Assembly: GCA_002434245.1 (NCBI GenBank)
Contig: DJJR01000046.1
Span: 61,305-125,304, forward strand
Direction: 5' to 3'
Source: Pelosinus fermentans
Lineage (GTDB): Bacteria > Bacillota > Negativicutes > DSM-13327
Length of the DNA: 64,000 nt
A program made the position numbers and the translations under genes. Below, one piece after another: positions 8,497 through 17,418 of the stretch (position 1 is the first letter of the stretch; each line of letters opens with the position of its first letter). The notes below the pieces were generated by a model. That model worked only from the letters and a program-made list of their open reading frames with translations. It ran no database searches and had not been told where the DNA came from.

Positions 8497-9414
8497 TTAG
8501 CGGGAAGGATTTCTGCACGCCTTCAAAGCCATGCGGGACTTATTCACTCTTTCCATCGCTGCATCCCCAATCTCTAGGGCCAATCTGACATATAGAATAT
8601 CAATGACAACTAACTGAACAATACGAGAAATCATTGCATCGGAACGCATCTTGGTTTCTCGAGTGCAGCTTAGCAGGTATGCATCAACCATATGGGTGAT
8701 ACTGGACTTTATAGAGCTAGTCACCGCACAAGTGTAGCAGCCTTGTTTTTTTGCTAGTTCTAATGTACGAAGGATATCCGTAGTTTCTCCAGAATGACAG
8801 ATGGCAAAGAAAATCTCATCCTGGTGAGCTACAGATGCAGCGATGGTCATCAAATGAGAATCGGTATAAACATTAATTTTTAACCCTAAGCGCATCAACT
8901 TGTGCATCACATCTTGGGCAACAACACCAGAAGCACCTAAACCAATAACATGAATATGAGACGAATTTTTAAGGTGATGAATTATATCTTCTAAGGCAGG
9001 CAGAGAAATCTGTTTTTCTAAATCTGAAATCCCTTGCAAAGAAGAATCAATCACTTTTCGAATTACATCCGGTAATTGATCTTGAATCTCCACTTCTTCA
9101 TAAATTGGGCGTATTTCACTTTCCGACAACTCTTTCGACAGCGCAATACGAAACATCGGATAACTCTCATACCCTAGCAATCGGTAGAAGCGAATCACAG
9201 TGGCATCACCCACCTGGCAGCGATCCGCCAGTTCATTAATGGGAATTGTCAGTACCTCTTGAGCGTGTTCTTGCAAATAGTGAACAATTCGCTCTTGAGC
9301 AGGTGTCAAACGGTTGCTTTGCAGGCGAATACGTGAGAATAATGGCAAGGAATCCACCTCCACATCTTGGAGATAATCTTCATCAAATTTCATTTCCAAG
9401 AATATTTTCTCCAT
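8497..9414 (-). CDS. RpiR-family transcriptional regulator (HTH_6 + SIS)
   Basis: The 305-residue protein has an N-terminal HTH_6 domain (about 35-110; LTPAQERIVHYL, ELADRCQVGDATVIRFYRLLG). A C-terminal sugar-phosphate isomerase (SIS) domain (about 135-270; HVIGLGASGVVAQD, AICHSGETTDIL) senses a phosphosugar. It is first in the minus-strand unit that encodes the tetronate kinase, dehydrogenase, LarA homologue and permease, so it most likely controls them in response to a phosphorylated intermediate. The exact start is uncertain: the SD is weak, and Met8 is an alternative. A 22-bp palindrome lies about 50 nt upstream. Confidence 0.9.
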   Translation of the reverse strand: MEKIFLEMKFDEDYLQDVEVDSLPLFSRIRLQSNRLTPAQERIVHYLQEHAQEVLTIPINELADRCQVGDATVIRFYRLLGYESYPMFRIALSKELSESEIRPIYEEVEIQDQLPDVIRKVIDSSLQGISDLEKQISLPALEDIIHHLKNSSHIHVIGLGASGVVAQDVMHKLMRLGLKINVYTDSHLMTIAASVAHQDEIFFAICHSGETTDILRTLELAKKQGCYTCAVTSSIKSSITHMVDAYLLSCTRETKMRSDAMISRIVQLVVIDILYVRLALEIGDAAMERVNKSRMALKACRNPSR

Positions 9415-9465
9415 TATTCATTTGACATATCTTCATAGTTTCCTGCTTCGTTTTCAGAATTTTTT

Positions 9466-9487
9466 TTATTTAATAATAATTAAATAA
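9466..9487. promoter_or_regulatory. AT-rich palindrome upstream of rpiR, candidate operator
   Basis: TTATTTAAT and ATTAAATAA form an exact 9-bp inverted repeat with a 4-bp spacer, about 52 nt upstream of the rpiR start codon. The sequence is entirely A/T, so chance symmetry is possible. Confidence 0.4.
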
Positions 9488-9520
9488 CGCTATAAATTTA
9501 AACTCCTTTTATGTAAAACA

Positions 9521-9553
9521 AAAAGTAAGACAGCATAAAGCCATCTTACTTTT
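9521..9553 (-). terminator. Terminator after the MFS transporter gene
   Basis: The stem AAAAGTAAGA / TCTTACTTTT lies 49 nt past the stop of the MFS gene. It separates the two sugar-acid clusters. Confidence 0.6.
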
Positions 9554-9601
9554 TATATCGAAATCCGGAATACTCTGAACGTTACAGAAACAATATTATT
9601 T

Positions 9602-10939
9602 TTAATTTTTATCAGATTGAGCTACCTGCGAGCTAAGACGCTCCTGTGCTGCGGTTTGCTCCATTTTCTTGCAAACCAGATAGGCTATGAGACTTCCTAT
9701 TAATACGCATGAACCCATAAAGATTAAACCACTGCCAAAGTTGCCTGTGATATCTTTAACCCAGCCAACAACAAAAGGGCCAACAAAACCTCCAAGATTA
9801 CCAATGGAGTTAATAAAGGCGATACCTGCTGCTGCAGCAGTTCCTGCTAAGAAAGTGGGAGGTATTGTCCAGAAAATTGGCATGCATCCGTAAAGTCCAA
9901 TACTGCACAAAGATAAAAAGAAAATTACTAAATTGGGACTGCTATGGAAATAAGCACTAGCCATTAAGCTAAAACCAGCTACTACCATCGAGATGGTCAC
10001 ATGCCACTTACGCTCTTGATATTTATCGGAGCTAATTCCAATTAACAGCATACCAATTGCAGCAGCTAAAAATGGAATTGCACTCACTAAGCCAATTTGA
10101 CTGGAAGTAAGATTACCAAACTCTTTAACAATCTGCGGCATCCACAGATTAATACCGTAAATTCCAATTACCATACATACATAAATAATTCCAAGGAGAA
10201 TCACTCTCACATTTGACATCGTTTCTAAAATGCTATTCTTAGGGCCAGATTTTGCTTCTACACTTGCTCGCTCCTGATCAAGCTTGGACTGCAGCCATTG
10301 ACGTTCATTAGGCTTAAGCCAAGCTGCCTGAGCTGGAGTATCAGTAAGATATCGTAACGCAACCAATCCTAATAAGGATGAGGGGAGACCTTCGAGAATA
10401 AATAGCCACTTCCAGCCAGCTACGCCCATGTAGCCATCCATCCCCAGAATCCATCCTGATACGGCAGATCCAATCATAAGTGCGATAGGTTGAGCAAACA
10501 TAAATCTTGAAATAATGACACCCCTATGCTGGGCAGGGAACCAATAGGTCAGATAGAGAATGACTCCTGGAAAGAAACCAGCTTCTGCAGCCCCCAGCAC
10601 AAAACGCAATGCTAAGAAACTAGCAGTTCCTTGAATAAAAGCCATAGAGGCGGACAATAGTCCCCAAGCAATCATAATGAGAGAAATCCAAATTCGAGCG
10701 CCATATTTTTGTAATGCCAAATTACTGGGTACCCCAAAGAAAAAATATCCGATAAATAAAATTCCTGCGCCCCAGCCAAAAACCGTTGCCGTAAAACCAA
10801 ACTCTGTATTCATGGTTAACGCTGCAAAGCCAAGATTTACCCGATCCACAAAACACAATAAATAGGATACCACTAGAAAAGGAATCAGCCTCCAGGAAAC
10901 CTTGTTGACAATATCTTTTTCTTGTATTTGTTCGTTCAC
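9602..10939 (-). CDS. MFS transporter, anion:cation symporter (ACS) family
   Basis: The 445-residue protein has 12 predicted spans. It matches the ACS/phthalate permease family (ExuT, GudP, TtuB type): LIPFLVVSYLLCFVDRVNLG at the first helix, then ALRFVLGAAEAGFFPGVILYL near helix 4. Such carriers import organic or sugar-acid anions with a cation. Translation starts at GTG with AGGGGGA upstream. It lies 118 nt downstream of the ilvD-like gene, with a hairpin between, so it may be partly co-transcribed with the mhpF-mhpE-ilvD unit. The likely cargo is the hydroxy acid consumed by that unit (inference). Confidence 0.9.
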   Translation of the reverse strand: MNEQIQEKDIVNKVSWRLIPFLVVSYLLCFVDRVNLGFAALTMNTEFGFTATVFGWGAGILFIGYFFFGVPSNLALQKYGARIWISLIMIAWGLLSASMAFIQGTASFLALRFVLGAAEAGFFPGVILYLTYWFPAQHRGVIISRFMFAQPIALMIGSAVSGWILGMDGYMGVAGWKWLFILEGLPSSLLGLVALRYLTDTPAQAAWLKPNERQWLQSKLDQERASVEAKSGPKNSILETMSNVRVILLGIIYVCMVIGIYGINLWMPQIVKEFGNLTSSQIGLVSAIPFLAAAIGMLLIGISSDKYQERKWHVTISMVVAGFSLMASAYFHSSPNLVIFFLSLCSIGLYGCMPIFWTIPPTFLAGTAAAAGIAFINSIGNLGGFVGPFVVGWVKDITGNFGSGLIFMGSCVLIGSLIAYLVCKKMEQTAAQERLSSQVAQSDKN

Positions 10940-10977
10940 AATCCATCCCCCTAATTTTTAAAATTGCTTTTTTAACC

Positions 10978-11006
10978 AGAGGTGCAAGTCCTAATCCTGC
11001 ACCTCT
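10978..11006. terminator. Hairpin between ilvD-like and MFS genes
   Basis: AGAGGTGCA / TGCACCTCT is a 9-bp perfect stem with an 11-nt loop. It lacks a clear U-tract on the minus strand. It could attenuate read-through from the ilvD-like gene into the transporter gene or protect mRNA ends. Confidence 0.45.
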
Positions 11007-11057
11007 TCTTATGGGAAAATTTACTATAATGGCGAAAATTCAATTAATTTTGCACAT

Positions 11058-12737
11058 TTAAATTTTAATGACGGCTCCCTTATCAGCAGAGCTTGCCAAT
11101 TTGGAGTAAATGGCAAGATAGCCTTTCGTAAACTTAGGTTTAGGACGCTGCCACGTTTTTAGCCTTTTTTGGATTTCTTCTTCTGATACATGAAGGTGCA
11201 AATTACCATTGGGGATATCAATGGTAATCGTATCACCATTTACTACAATAGCCAGCGGACCTCCTTCAGCAGCTTCCGGTGATATATGACCTACAAAGCA
11301 GCCATTATTGGTCCCTGAGAAACGTCCATCGGTTATCAAAGCAGTCTTCTTCGCCAGTCCCATGCCGTACATATACTTCATTGCTTTATACATTTCTCGC
11401 ATTCCAGGACCGCCCTTAGGACCCTCATAACGAATTACAACGACATCGCCTTCCTTGATTTTACCGCCCAGTATTGCTTCCTCCGCTAACTCTTCTGAAT
11501 CGAAAACTTGAGCAAGTCCTGTGAATAAGTGCATTTGCGGATCAATCGCTGCCGGCTTGGTAACAGCAGTATTAGGAGCTAAGTTTCCTTTTAAAATGGC
11601 CAACCCTTTTAAATTACTAAATGGATCAGCAAAGCTGCGTATTACATTGGTATCAAATGGATACTTAAACTTATAGCTTTGCAGATTTTCCTTAACCGTT
11701 TTTCCTGTTACGGTAATGCTGTCTAAGTGCAAAAGGGAATGAATTTCCTGCATTACTTTTGGAATGCCGCCAGCTTTATAAAAATCCTCCATATTGTATT
11801 TAGAAGCTGGATTGACTTTTGCCACTTGCGGGGTGGATTCACTGAGCCTGTGATAAGCATCCATCATGGTCTCCGCTGTAATATCCACTTCTGCTGCAAT
11901 AGCGGAAAGATGCAGCACCGCATTTGTCGATCCACCTGTAGCCATCAGAACACGAATTGCATTTTCCAAAGACTGCTCGGTGATAATCTTATCTGCTGTA
12001 ATTTGGTTATATACCTGATTTACAATCGTCTTGCCTGTTTCTTCTGCATATCGCAAGCGATCGGCGTAGACTGCAGGTACCAACGCCCCTCCGGGAACAG
12101 ACATCCCCAGCGCTTCTGCCAGACAGCACATCGTATTTGCCGTTCCATAAAATGCGCAAGATCCGCAAGATGGACCGCAAAGTTCTTCCATATGGTCATA
12201 AGCAATTTCATCAATTTTGTCGCTTTTAAGCATACCCAATGCTTCCGACATGGTAGTTAGATCGGATTTTCGACCATCGAATTCAACTCCACCCAACATG
12301 GGTCCGCCTGGCAGAAAAATGGCCGGTATTTTTAAGCGAGCGGCAGCCATCAGCATTCCAGGAACAATCTTGTCACATGAACCCAGCAGCACAATCCCAT
12401 CTAGACGATGAGCTTCAACCATAACCTCAATGTCATTTGCAATTAAATCCCGCGACGGCAGGATGTAATGCATTCCAGCATGTCCTTGGGCTGTTCCGTC
12501 ACATGCTCCAATAACACCGAACTCTGCCACAGAGCCGCCAGCTCTGTGTATTCCCTTACGCACATGTTCTGCAACCTGCCGCAGATTGGCATGCCCTGGA
12601 ACTAATTCGTTCCAGGAGTTGGCGATTCCGATGACAGGTCTGGCAAGATCGTTATCAGAGTATCCTACGGATTTAAAAACACTACGATTAAAAGACCAAT
12701 CAGGTTTCTCTAGAATATCGTTACTACGGAATTTCAC
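11058..12737 (-). CDS. IlvD/EDD-family dehydratase, probably a sugar-acid dehydratase
   Basis: This 559-residue Fe-S dehydratase removes water from 2,3-dihydroxy acids to give 2-oxo-3-deoxy acids. Cluster-ligand cysteines are in GACDG (Cys79), GSCDK (Cys121) and SCGSC (Cys194). The C-terminal swivelling domain has DGRFSGTNNG and GHISPEAAEGGP. The GTG at 12737 is chosen because AAGGGG lies upstream; an earlier GTG overlaps that SD. The family includes branched-chain IlvD, EDD and arabinonate/xylonate dehydratases. It lies between the aldolase/acetaldehyde dehydrogenase pair and an ACS transporter, away from any ilv gene. This suggests a catabolic role making 4-hydroxy-2-oxovalerate. Confidence 0.85.
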   Translation of the reverse strand: MKFRSNDILEKPDWSFNRSVFKSVGYSDNDLARPVIGIANSWNELVPGHANLRQVAEHVRKGIHRAGGSVAEFGVIGACDGTAQGHAGMHYILPSRDLIANDIEVMVEAHRLDGIVLLGSCDKIVPGMLMAAARLKIPAIFLPGGPMLGGVEFDGRKSDLTTMSEALGMLKSDKIDEIAYDHMEELCGPSCGSCAFYGTANTMCCLAEALGMSVPGGALVPAVYADRLRYAEETGKTIVNQVYNQITADKIITEQSLENAIRVLMATGGSTNAVLHLSAIAAEVDITAETMMDAYHRLSESTPQVAKVNPASKYNMEDFYKAGGIPKVMQEIHSLLHLDSITVTGKTVKENLQSYKFKYPFDTNVIRSFADPFSNLKGLAILKGNLAPNTAVTKPAAIDPQMHLFTGLAQVFDSEELAEEAILGGKIKEGDVVVIRYEGPKGGPGMREMYKAMKYMYGMGLAKKTALITDGRFSGTNNGCFVGHISPEAAEGGPLAIVVNGDTITIDIPNGNLHLHVSEEEIQKRLKTWQRPKPKFTKGYLAIYSKLASSADKGAVIKI

Positions 12738-12797
12738 AAAAAACACCCCTTCTCATTTTCCTATTTAAACGCATTTTTTTGCTTTTTTTATCATCAG

Positions 12798-13805
12798 TTA
12801 CTTCGATGGCTTTGATTTTGCCAATTCAATGGCTACATCAATAATCATATCTTCTTGTCCGCCGACAGTTTTTCGTCTGCCTAGCTCTAATAAAATTTCT
12901 CTCGCGTCAACGCCAAACTTTTCAGCAGCACGACGGCTGTGCAGCAAGAAGCTTCCATAGGCTCCAGCATAGCCGATTGCAAGGGAGTCCGAATTAATTG
13001 TTTGAGGACGATGCATCAATCCTTCTACCTCTCTGCTTAAATCCATCAATTTATACAAGTCAGCACCTGTGTTATAACCGCCTTTATTTAATACTGCGAT
13101 TAATGCTTCCAACTGAGAATTTCCAGAGCCTGCTCCCAGACCGCAAACCGTACCATCAACAGATGCAGCACCAGCTTCAATGGCTGTTAATGTATTCCCA
13201 ACCGCCAATCCAAGATTGTTATGAGCATGAAATCCAATAGGAACTGATAATTCTTTGGAAACAAGACCAATTCTAGCCCTTACATCATGAGGTAACATCG
13301 CTCCAGCTGAATCTGTAATATACACCGTATCAGCACCGTAGCTTTCAAATAATTTTGCCTGTTCCAAGACTTTTTCAGGCGGTGCCATATGAGACATCAT
13401 AAGAAAGCCAATTGCTTCTAATCCGCTCTTTTTCGCAAATTTTATGTGCTGCTCACCAGCATCCGCCTCTGTGACGTGGGTAGCAACCCGAACGGTTTTT
13501 ACACCATATTCCATCGCGACTTCTAAATCTTCTACCGTGCCAATTCCAGGAATTAATAACACTGCCAGTTTTGTCTTTGTTAAAGCTTCTGAAACTGCTT
13601 TTAAATATTGTTTTTCAGCCGCTTTGCTAAAACCATATTGAAAAGAAGATCCCCCTAAGCCATCTCCATGACCTACTTCTATGGTATCTACACCGGCTTC
13701 ATCCAGCTTGCCAGCAATCATTGCCATTTGCTCTGGAGTAAATTGATGACTGACAGCATGCATTCCATCTCGTAAAGTGCTATCAATGATGCGTATTGAT
13801 TTCAT
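12798..13805 (-). CDS. mhpE: 4-hydroxy-2-oxovalerate aldolase
   Basis: The 335-residue HMGL-like TIM barrel has a C-terminal DmpG communication domain. It has STLRDGMHAVSH (Arg12, Asp13 and His20 at the active site) and the divalent-metal histidines in FHAHNNLG near 197-203. It cleaves 4-hydroxy-2-oxovalerate to pyruvate and acetaldehyde, normally in a channelling complex with the acylating dehydrogenase. Its start overlaps the mhpF stop (TAATG), which shows tight coupling. No MhpC/MhpD hydrolase or hydratase is nearby, so the substrate must come from another route, most simply the adjacent IlvD-type dehydratase. Confidence 0.93.
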   Translation of the reverse strand: MKSIRIIDSTLRDGMHAVSHQFTPEQMAMIAGKLDEAGVDTIEVGHGDGLGGSSFQYGFSKAAEKQYLKAVSEALTKTKLAVLLIPGIGTVEDLEVAMEYGVKTVRVATHVTEADAGEQHIKFAKKSGLEAIGFLMMSHMAPPEKVLEQAKLFESYGADTVYITDSAGAMLPHDVRARIGLVSKELSVPIGFHAHNNLGLAVGNTLTAIEAGAASVDGTVCGLGAGSGNSQLEALIAVLNKGGYNTGADLYKLMDLSREVEGLMHRPQTINSDSLAIGYAGAYGSFLLHSRRAAEKFGVDAREILLELGRRKTVGGQEDMIIDVAIELAKSKPSK

Positions 13806-14686
13806 TACATAGCCCCCTCGTGTTTTAATTTGGCATACCGCTCCGCTACAGTTACTGCTGCCGATGTGATAATATCAAGATTCCCAGAGTATTTAGGTAA
13901 ATAATCTCCGGCCCCTTCGACCTCCACAACCGTCACCACTTTATCACCATCTGCGTAAGGTGATACTTTAAGCTTATATCCTGGAGCATATTGTTGTACT
14001 TTACGTATCATATCTTCTACTGCTTTGATAATATCGGCAATCTTTGCTGTATCACATTTCGTATAAATTGTATTACGCATCATAATGGGAGGATCAGCAG
14101 GATTCAAGATAATAATTGCTTTGGCATCTTGTGCGCCTCCCACTTTAATTAAGGCATTTCTAGTAGTCTGGGTAAATTCATCAATGTTTTGCCTGGTACC
14201 AGGTCCTGCACTTAGACTGCTAAGGGTGGCTACAATTTCCGCATATTCTACAGGCGTAACTTGATTGATTGCATTCACAATGGGAACCGTTGCCTGTCCA
14301 CCACAGGTCACCATATTTACATTGTGTGCAGTTAACAGCTGGCTATCCATATTCACTGCAGGAACAATATAAGGGCCTACAGCGGCCGGAGTCAAATCTA
14401 CAGCAAAAATACCAGCTTGTTTCAGCAGCGGAGCATGTTTCATATGAGGATTAGCCCCTGTAGCATCAAAGGCAATATCAAGATCGCCAAATTCAATTAC
14501 ACCATCAATACCCCGTGTAGTTGTCGCAATACCAGATTCCTCAGCCATTTTCAATCCCTGTGAGCCGGATACAATACCTGCCATTAGTACCAATTCCAAT
14601 ACGTTACTTCGTTTAATCTTCATCATCAGATCAATACCAATATTACCTGGTCCGATGATTGCCGCTCTTAGTTTTTTTTGTTCCAA
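13805..14686 (-). CDS. mhpF: Acylating acetaldehyde dehydrogenase
   Basis: This 293-residue enzyme oxidises acetaldehyde with NAD+ and CoA to acetyl-CoA. The Rossmann motif [12 protein letters not shown] is at about 10-21, and the catalytic Cys128 is in MVTCGGQAT. It starts at TTG with GAAAGGATGG upstream. It is the first gene of the mhpF-mhpE-ilvD-like unit. Two copies of the putative IclR box lie in its promoter region (14732 and 14842). Confidence 0.93.
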   Translation of the reverse strand: MEQKKLRAAIIGPGNIGIDLMMKIKRSNVLELVLMAGIVSGSQGLKMAEESGIATTTRGIDGVIEFGDLDIAFDATGANPHMKHAPLLKQAGIFAVDLTPAAVGPYIVPAVNMDSQLLTAHNVNMVTCGGQATVPIVNAINQVTPVEYAEIVATLSSLSAGPGTRQNIDEFTQTTRNALIKVGGAQDAKAIIILNPADPPIMMRNTIYTKCDTAKIADIIKAVEDMIRKVQQYAPGYKLKVSPYADGDKVVTVVEVEGAGDYLPKYSGNLDIITSAAVTVAERYAKLKHEGAM

Positions 14687-14731
14687 AACAAGCCATCCTT
14701 TCCATTACTTAAATTTAGAAACAGCGTTCAG

Positions 14732-14746
14732 TACTACATTGTCGAA
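14732..14746 (-). promoter_or_regulatory. Putative IclR-family operator, copy 1
   Basis: The minus strand reads TTCGACAATGTAGTA. It matches two other copies (14842, 15848) with the shared pattern TTCGAYAWTRTAGWA. It lies 46 nt upstream of the mhpF start. Confidence 0.5.
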
Positions 14747-14841
14747 CTCGGTTCATATTATTCCACAAAAAAATAATCTTTTATACCATTTTAGTAGAAT
14801 GAATAATTTATTGTTTAACTTTGCCATGTAAATCACCGTAG

Positions 14842-14856
14842 TTCTATATTGTCGAA
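14842..14856 (-). promoter_or_regulatory. Putative IclR-family operator, copy 2
   Basis: The minus strand reads TTCGACAATATAGAA, an imperfect palindrome. A GAAC half-site precedes it, as in copy 1. It is in the mhpF promoter region. Confidence 0.55.
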
Positions 14857-14967
14857 CCAAGTTCTGTTTTTTTAATATTATGCTTTTACTTTATCCTAAC
14901 TAAGGGTTTAGTGTCAATACTAATTTAAGTATTTATTGTAATAAATATTAATTTAGGGGTGATTATT

Positions 14968-15005
14968 ATTGATTCAGTTGGAGTTATAGCTCCAACTGAA
15001 TCAAT
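14968..15005 (-). terminator. Strong hairpin after the iclR gene
   Basis: A 16-bp perfect stem (ATTGATTCAGTTGGAG and its complement) with a 6-nt loop sits 43 nt beyond the iclR stop. The U-tract is weak. It probably ends the iclR transcript before the mhpF promoter. Confidence 0.7.
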
Positions 15006-15047
15006 CCCTTTCTTGACAAATGTATCATTAAACAGATCGGCTGAAGA

Positions 15048-15827
15048 TTACTCCTTATACCCCAATCTCATCGAAATTTTCTTAGCTGTCCTTACTACAT
15101 CTTTCGCAATCTCCTCCATATTGAGCAGACGACTTGATGGTCCAGAAAGACTAATAGCCGCTATAATTGTGCCTTGGCTATCTTTGACCGGTGCTGCAAC
15201 ACATCCTAGACCCAGCTCAATTTCCTCCATATCAAAACCATATCCTAATTCTCTAGCCTGACGAATTTGATCTACCAAAGCTGCCAAATCTACAACTGTA
15301 TTTTTTGTATATTTTTGTAATTCTCGATTTGCGTACATTTCTTCTATTTGACGCTCACTTAAGCCCGACAATAAGACTTTGCCAACACCAGTACAATATG
15401 CTGGATTTCGACCGCCAATGCGAGATCGAATACCAATAGAGCGAGAGCCATCCACTTTATCAATATAAACGACATCTTCCCCCGATAATACTGCAAGATG
15501 GACCGTTTCCTGATAATGTAAGGAAAGTTCCCGCAAGTCCGGTAATGCGATTTCTCGTAAATCAAGATTTGAAACATAAGCCTGGCCTAATTCAAAAATT
15601 CTCAAACCAAGTGAATACTTCCCAGTTACAGAATCTTGCTGCATATAGCCGTACCTTTCTAAAGTAGCAATCAACCCATGTGCGGTACTCTTGCTTAATT
15701 CCATCTTTTTGCTGATTTCAGTTAAACTGATAAGGTTACCATGCTCTGCTACACACTCTAATATCTTTAGTGCCCTAAATACAGATTGAATATGCTTTTC
15801 CCCTTCACCAAGCTGTTTATTCGTCAT
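15048..15827 (-). CDS. IclR-family transcriptional regulator
   Basis: The 259-residue protein has an N-terminal winged helix (about 12-75; VFRALKILECVAEHG, LTEISKKMELSKSTAHGLIATLERYGY). The C-terminal IclR effector domain (about 85-255) has VYIDKVDGS, CTGVGKVLLSGL and AISLSGPSSRL. IclR proteins respond to small organic acids and usually control adjacent catabolic genes. Its placement upstream of mhpF-mhpE-ilvD, with a shared 15-bp motif before both iclR and mhpF, points to local control and autoregulation. Confidence 0.93.
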   Translation of the reverse strand: MTNKQLGEGEKHIQSVFRALKILECVAEHGNLISLTEISKKMELSKSTAHGLIATLERYGYMQQDSVTGKYSLGLRIFELGQAYVSNLDLREIALPDLRELSLHYQETVHLAVLSGEDVVYIDKVDGSRSIGIRSRIGGRNPAYCTGVGKVLLSGLSERQIEEMYANRELQKYTKNTVVDLAALVDQIRQARELGYGFDMEEIELGLGCVAAPVKDSQGTIIAAISLSGPSSRLLNMEEIAKDVVRTAKKISMRLGYKE

Positions 15828-15847
15828 AAGAATGCAACCTTCCTTAG

Positions 15848-15862
15848 TTCGATATTATAGAA
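15848..15862 (+). promoter_or_regulatory. Putative IclR-family operator, copy 3
   Basis: TTCGATATTATAGAA lies 20 nt upstream of the iclR start codon and is near-identical to the two copies upstream of mhpF. The position fits autoregulation. Confidence 0.55.
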
Positions 15863-15989
15863 TCCTGTTTTATCTTTTTTCGACATGACCAATAATATTC
15901 CTGCTTTCCTTTCCATTTACCGGGAAATATAGCATCCCTGTGGCTCTCTGTATTTACCGTTCTCCGTGAAGACTCTCTATACCGATAAA

Positions 15990-16025
15990 AGAAGAGTCCA
16001 CTCCTTAATTAAAGTGAACTCTTCT
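15990..16025 (-). terminator. Terminator of the arginase gene
   Basis: AGAAGAGTCCACT pairs with AGTGAACTCTTCT with one mismatch. The minus strand continues with CTTTTATC. It lies 77 nt past the arginase stop. Confidence 0.7.
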
Positions 16026-16101
16026 CATTGTTTTGTGAAATGTATCTCATTGAGAGCCATATAAAAGTCCTAAAGCAACTCTTAGAGCCAAACCTAACTT
16101 G

Positions 16102-17049
16102 TTATATTGCTTCAGCGCTTCTTTTTCGATCTGCTCTTTGCACCTGTTTGCTTTTAGCAGTCTCACCAAATAATGCCCCAATCAGGTTAACGGTCAGACG
16201 AGCCGTCATATCATCTTTATCCAGCAATGGATTGACTTCTACAAATTCCGCGGAAATCAGATTATCAGCTGCCGCTAATAACCGTACGGCCTGCAGACTT
16301 TCTTTATAGCTAAGGCCATTGGCAACGGGAGTCCCTACTCCCGGGAATTCTGCAGGATCAATACCATCTACATCAAAGCTCAAATGGATTCCATCACAAC
16401 GTTCTGATAAATAACGTACTGACTCGGCGATGACCGCTTCTATGCCCAGTCGTTTTACATCATTTGCAGTGTACATTTTTATATTTCTTTCCTCAATGAG
16501 CTGCTGCTCCCCTTGATCCACATCCCGAGCACCAATCAACACAATATGCTCCGGTTTCACTTTTCCCTGGTAGCCTCCAATATTCGTCAAAGCCGAATGA
16601 CCTAATCCCATACTGGCTGCTAAAGGCATGCCATGAATATTGCCAGTCGGGGATGTTTCAGGCGTATTCATATCAGCATGAGCATCGTACCAAATGACAC
16701 CAATATTTTTATAATGTTTTGCAACACCAGCTAATGTCCCCATGGCAATGCTGTGGTCTCCGCCTAAAACAAGGGGAAAGCGCCCTTCTTGTATAATATT
16801 TGAAACCTTTGCTGCCAATTTTTCACTTGAATCAACAAGGGTTTTTACATTTTTAATATTCTCGCCGCTTTGTCTAAAGCATCCTGTAATGCCAATAGAA
16901 AGATTACCTTCATCTACGACATCCTGTCCGATACCTTTTAGACGATCCATTAACCCTGCACAACGGATACCCTGCGGTCCTAAGTTGGTACCATAGCGAG
17001 TCTGTCCCAACCACATTGGTACACCAACAATCGAAATCTTTCTTTTCAT
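16102..17049 (-). CDS. rocF: Arginase
   Basis: This 315-residue ureohydrolase converts L-arginine to ornithine and urea. The dinuclear Mn-binding motifs are GGDHSIAMG, DAHADMNTPETSPTGNIHG and SFDVDGIDP. The TSPTGNIHG stretch and the GVGTP segment favour arginase over agmatinase. The start MKRKISIVG is preferred because a GGGGCGGTGA SD precedes it; the longer frame lacks one. The gene is monocistronic with its own terminator. No other rocDEF gene is adjacent. Confidence 0.9.
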   Translation of the reverse strand: MKRKISIVGVPMWLGQTRYGTNLGPQGIRCAGLMDRLKGIGQDVVDEGNLSIGITGCFRQSGENIKNVKTLVDSSEKLAAKVSNIIQEGRFPLVLGGDHSIAMGTLAGVAKHYKNIGVIWYDAHADMNTPETSPTGNIHGMPLAASMGLGHSALTNIGGYQGKVKPEHIVLIGARDVDQGEQQLIEERNIKMYTANDVKRLGIEAVIAESVRYLSERCDGIHLSFDVDGIDPAEFPGVGTPVANGLSYKESLQAVRLLAAADNLISAEFVEVNPLLDKDDMTARLTVNLIGALFGETAKSKQVQRADRKRSAEAI

Positions 17050-17276
17050 GAAATTCACTATCACCGCCCCAATCTTTTGCATTTTTTTTTGCTGCGAATT
17101 TTATTTTAAACCTTTCTTGTCTAGTGTGCAAGAAAAGTTTTATAAAATACATAACCTTTATTCCCATTTAAGAACAGTCGTGATCCAAGATCATTCAATT
17201 ACAAAGAATTGCAGCTATTTACGTTAAAAAAATCCAATATTTTCTTGATTACTTTAAATCTTTATTTTGATTGTAT

Positions 17277-17313
17277 AGAAAGCCCATTCCTGTAAGTTCG
17301 GAATAGGCTTTCT
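17277..17313 (+). terminator. Hairpin with T-tract in the 17.05-17.42 kb intergenic region
   Basis: AGAAAGCCCATTCC pairs with GGAATAGGCTTTCT (one mismatch) and is followed by TTTG. No plus-strand gene lies upstream, so it may be the leader attenuator or upstream insulator of the small gene at 17419. The rest of 17050-17418 shows no gene. Confidence 0.5.
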
Positions 17314-17418
17314 TTTGTGAAAATAAAAAAATGTACATTTTTTTATTTTCCGGGACAAAATAATACTACGTATATAAGTTATTCCTTTTATAAATTACAA
17401 AGAAAAGGAGTTCATAAC

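Noticed and set aside
11727-12260. 177-codon plus-strand open frame inside the dehydratase gene
   Set aside because: It is antisense to a clearly conserved IlvD/EDD protein and shows no family motif or SD.
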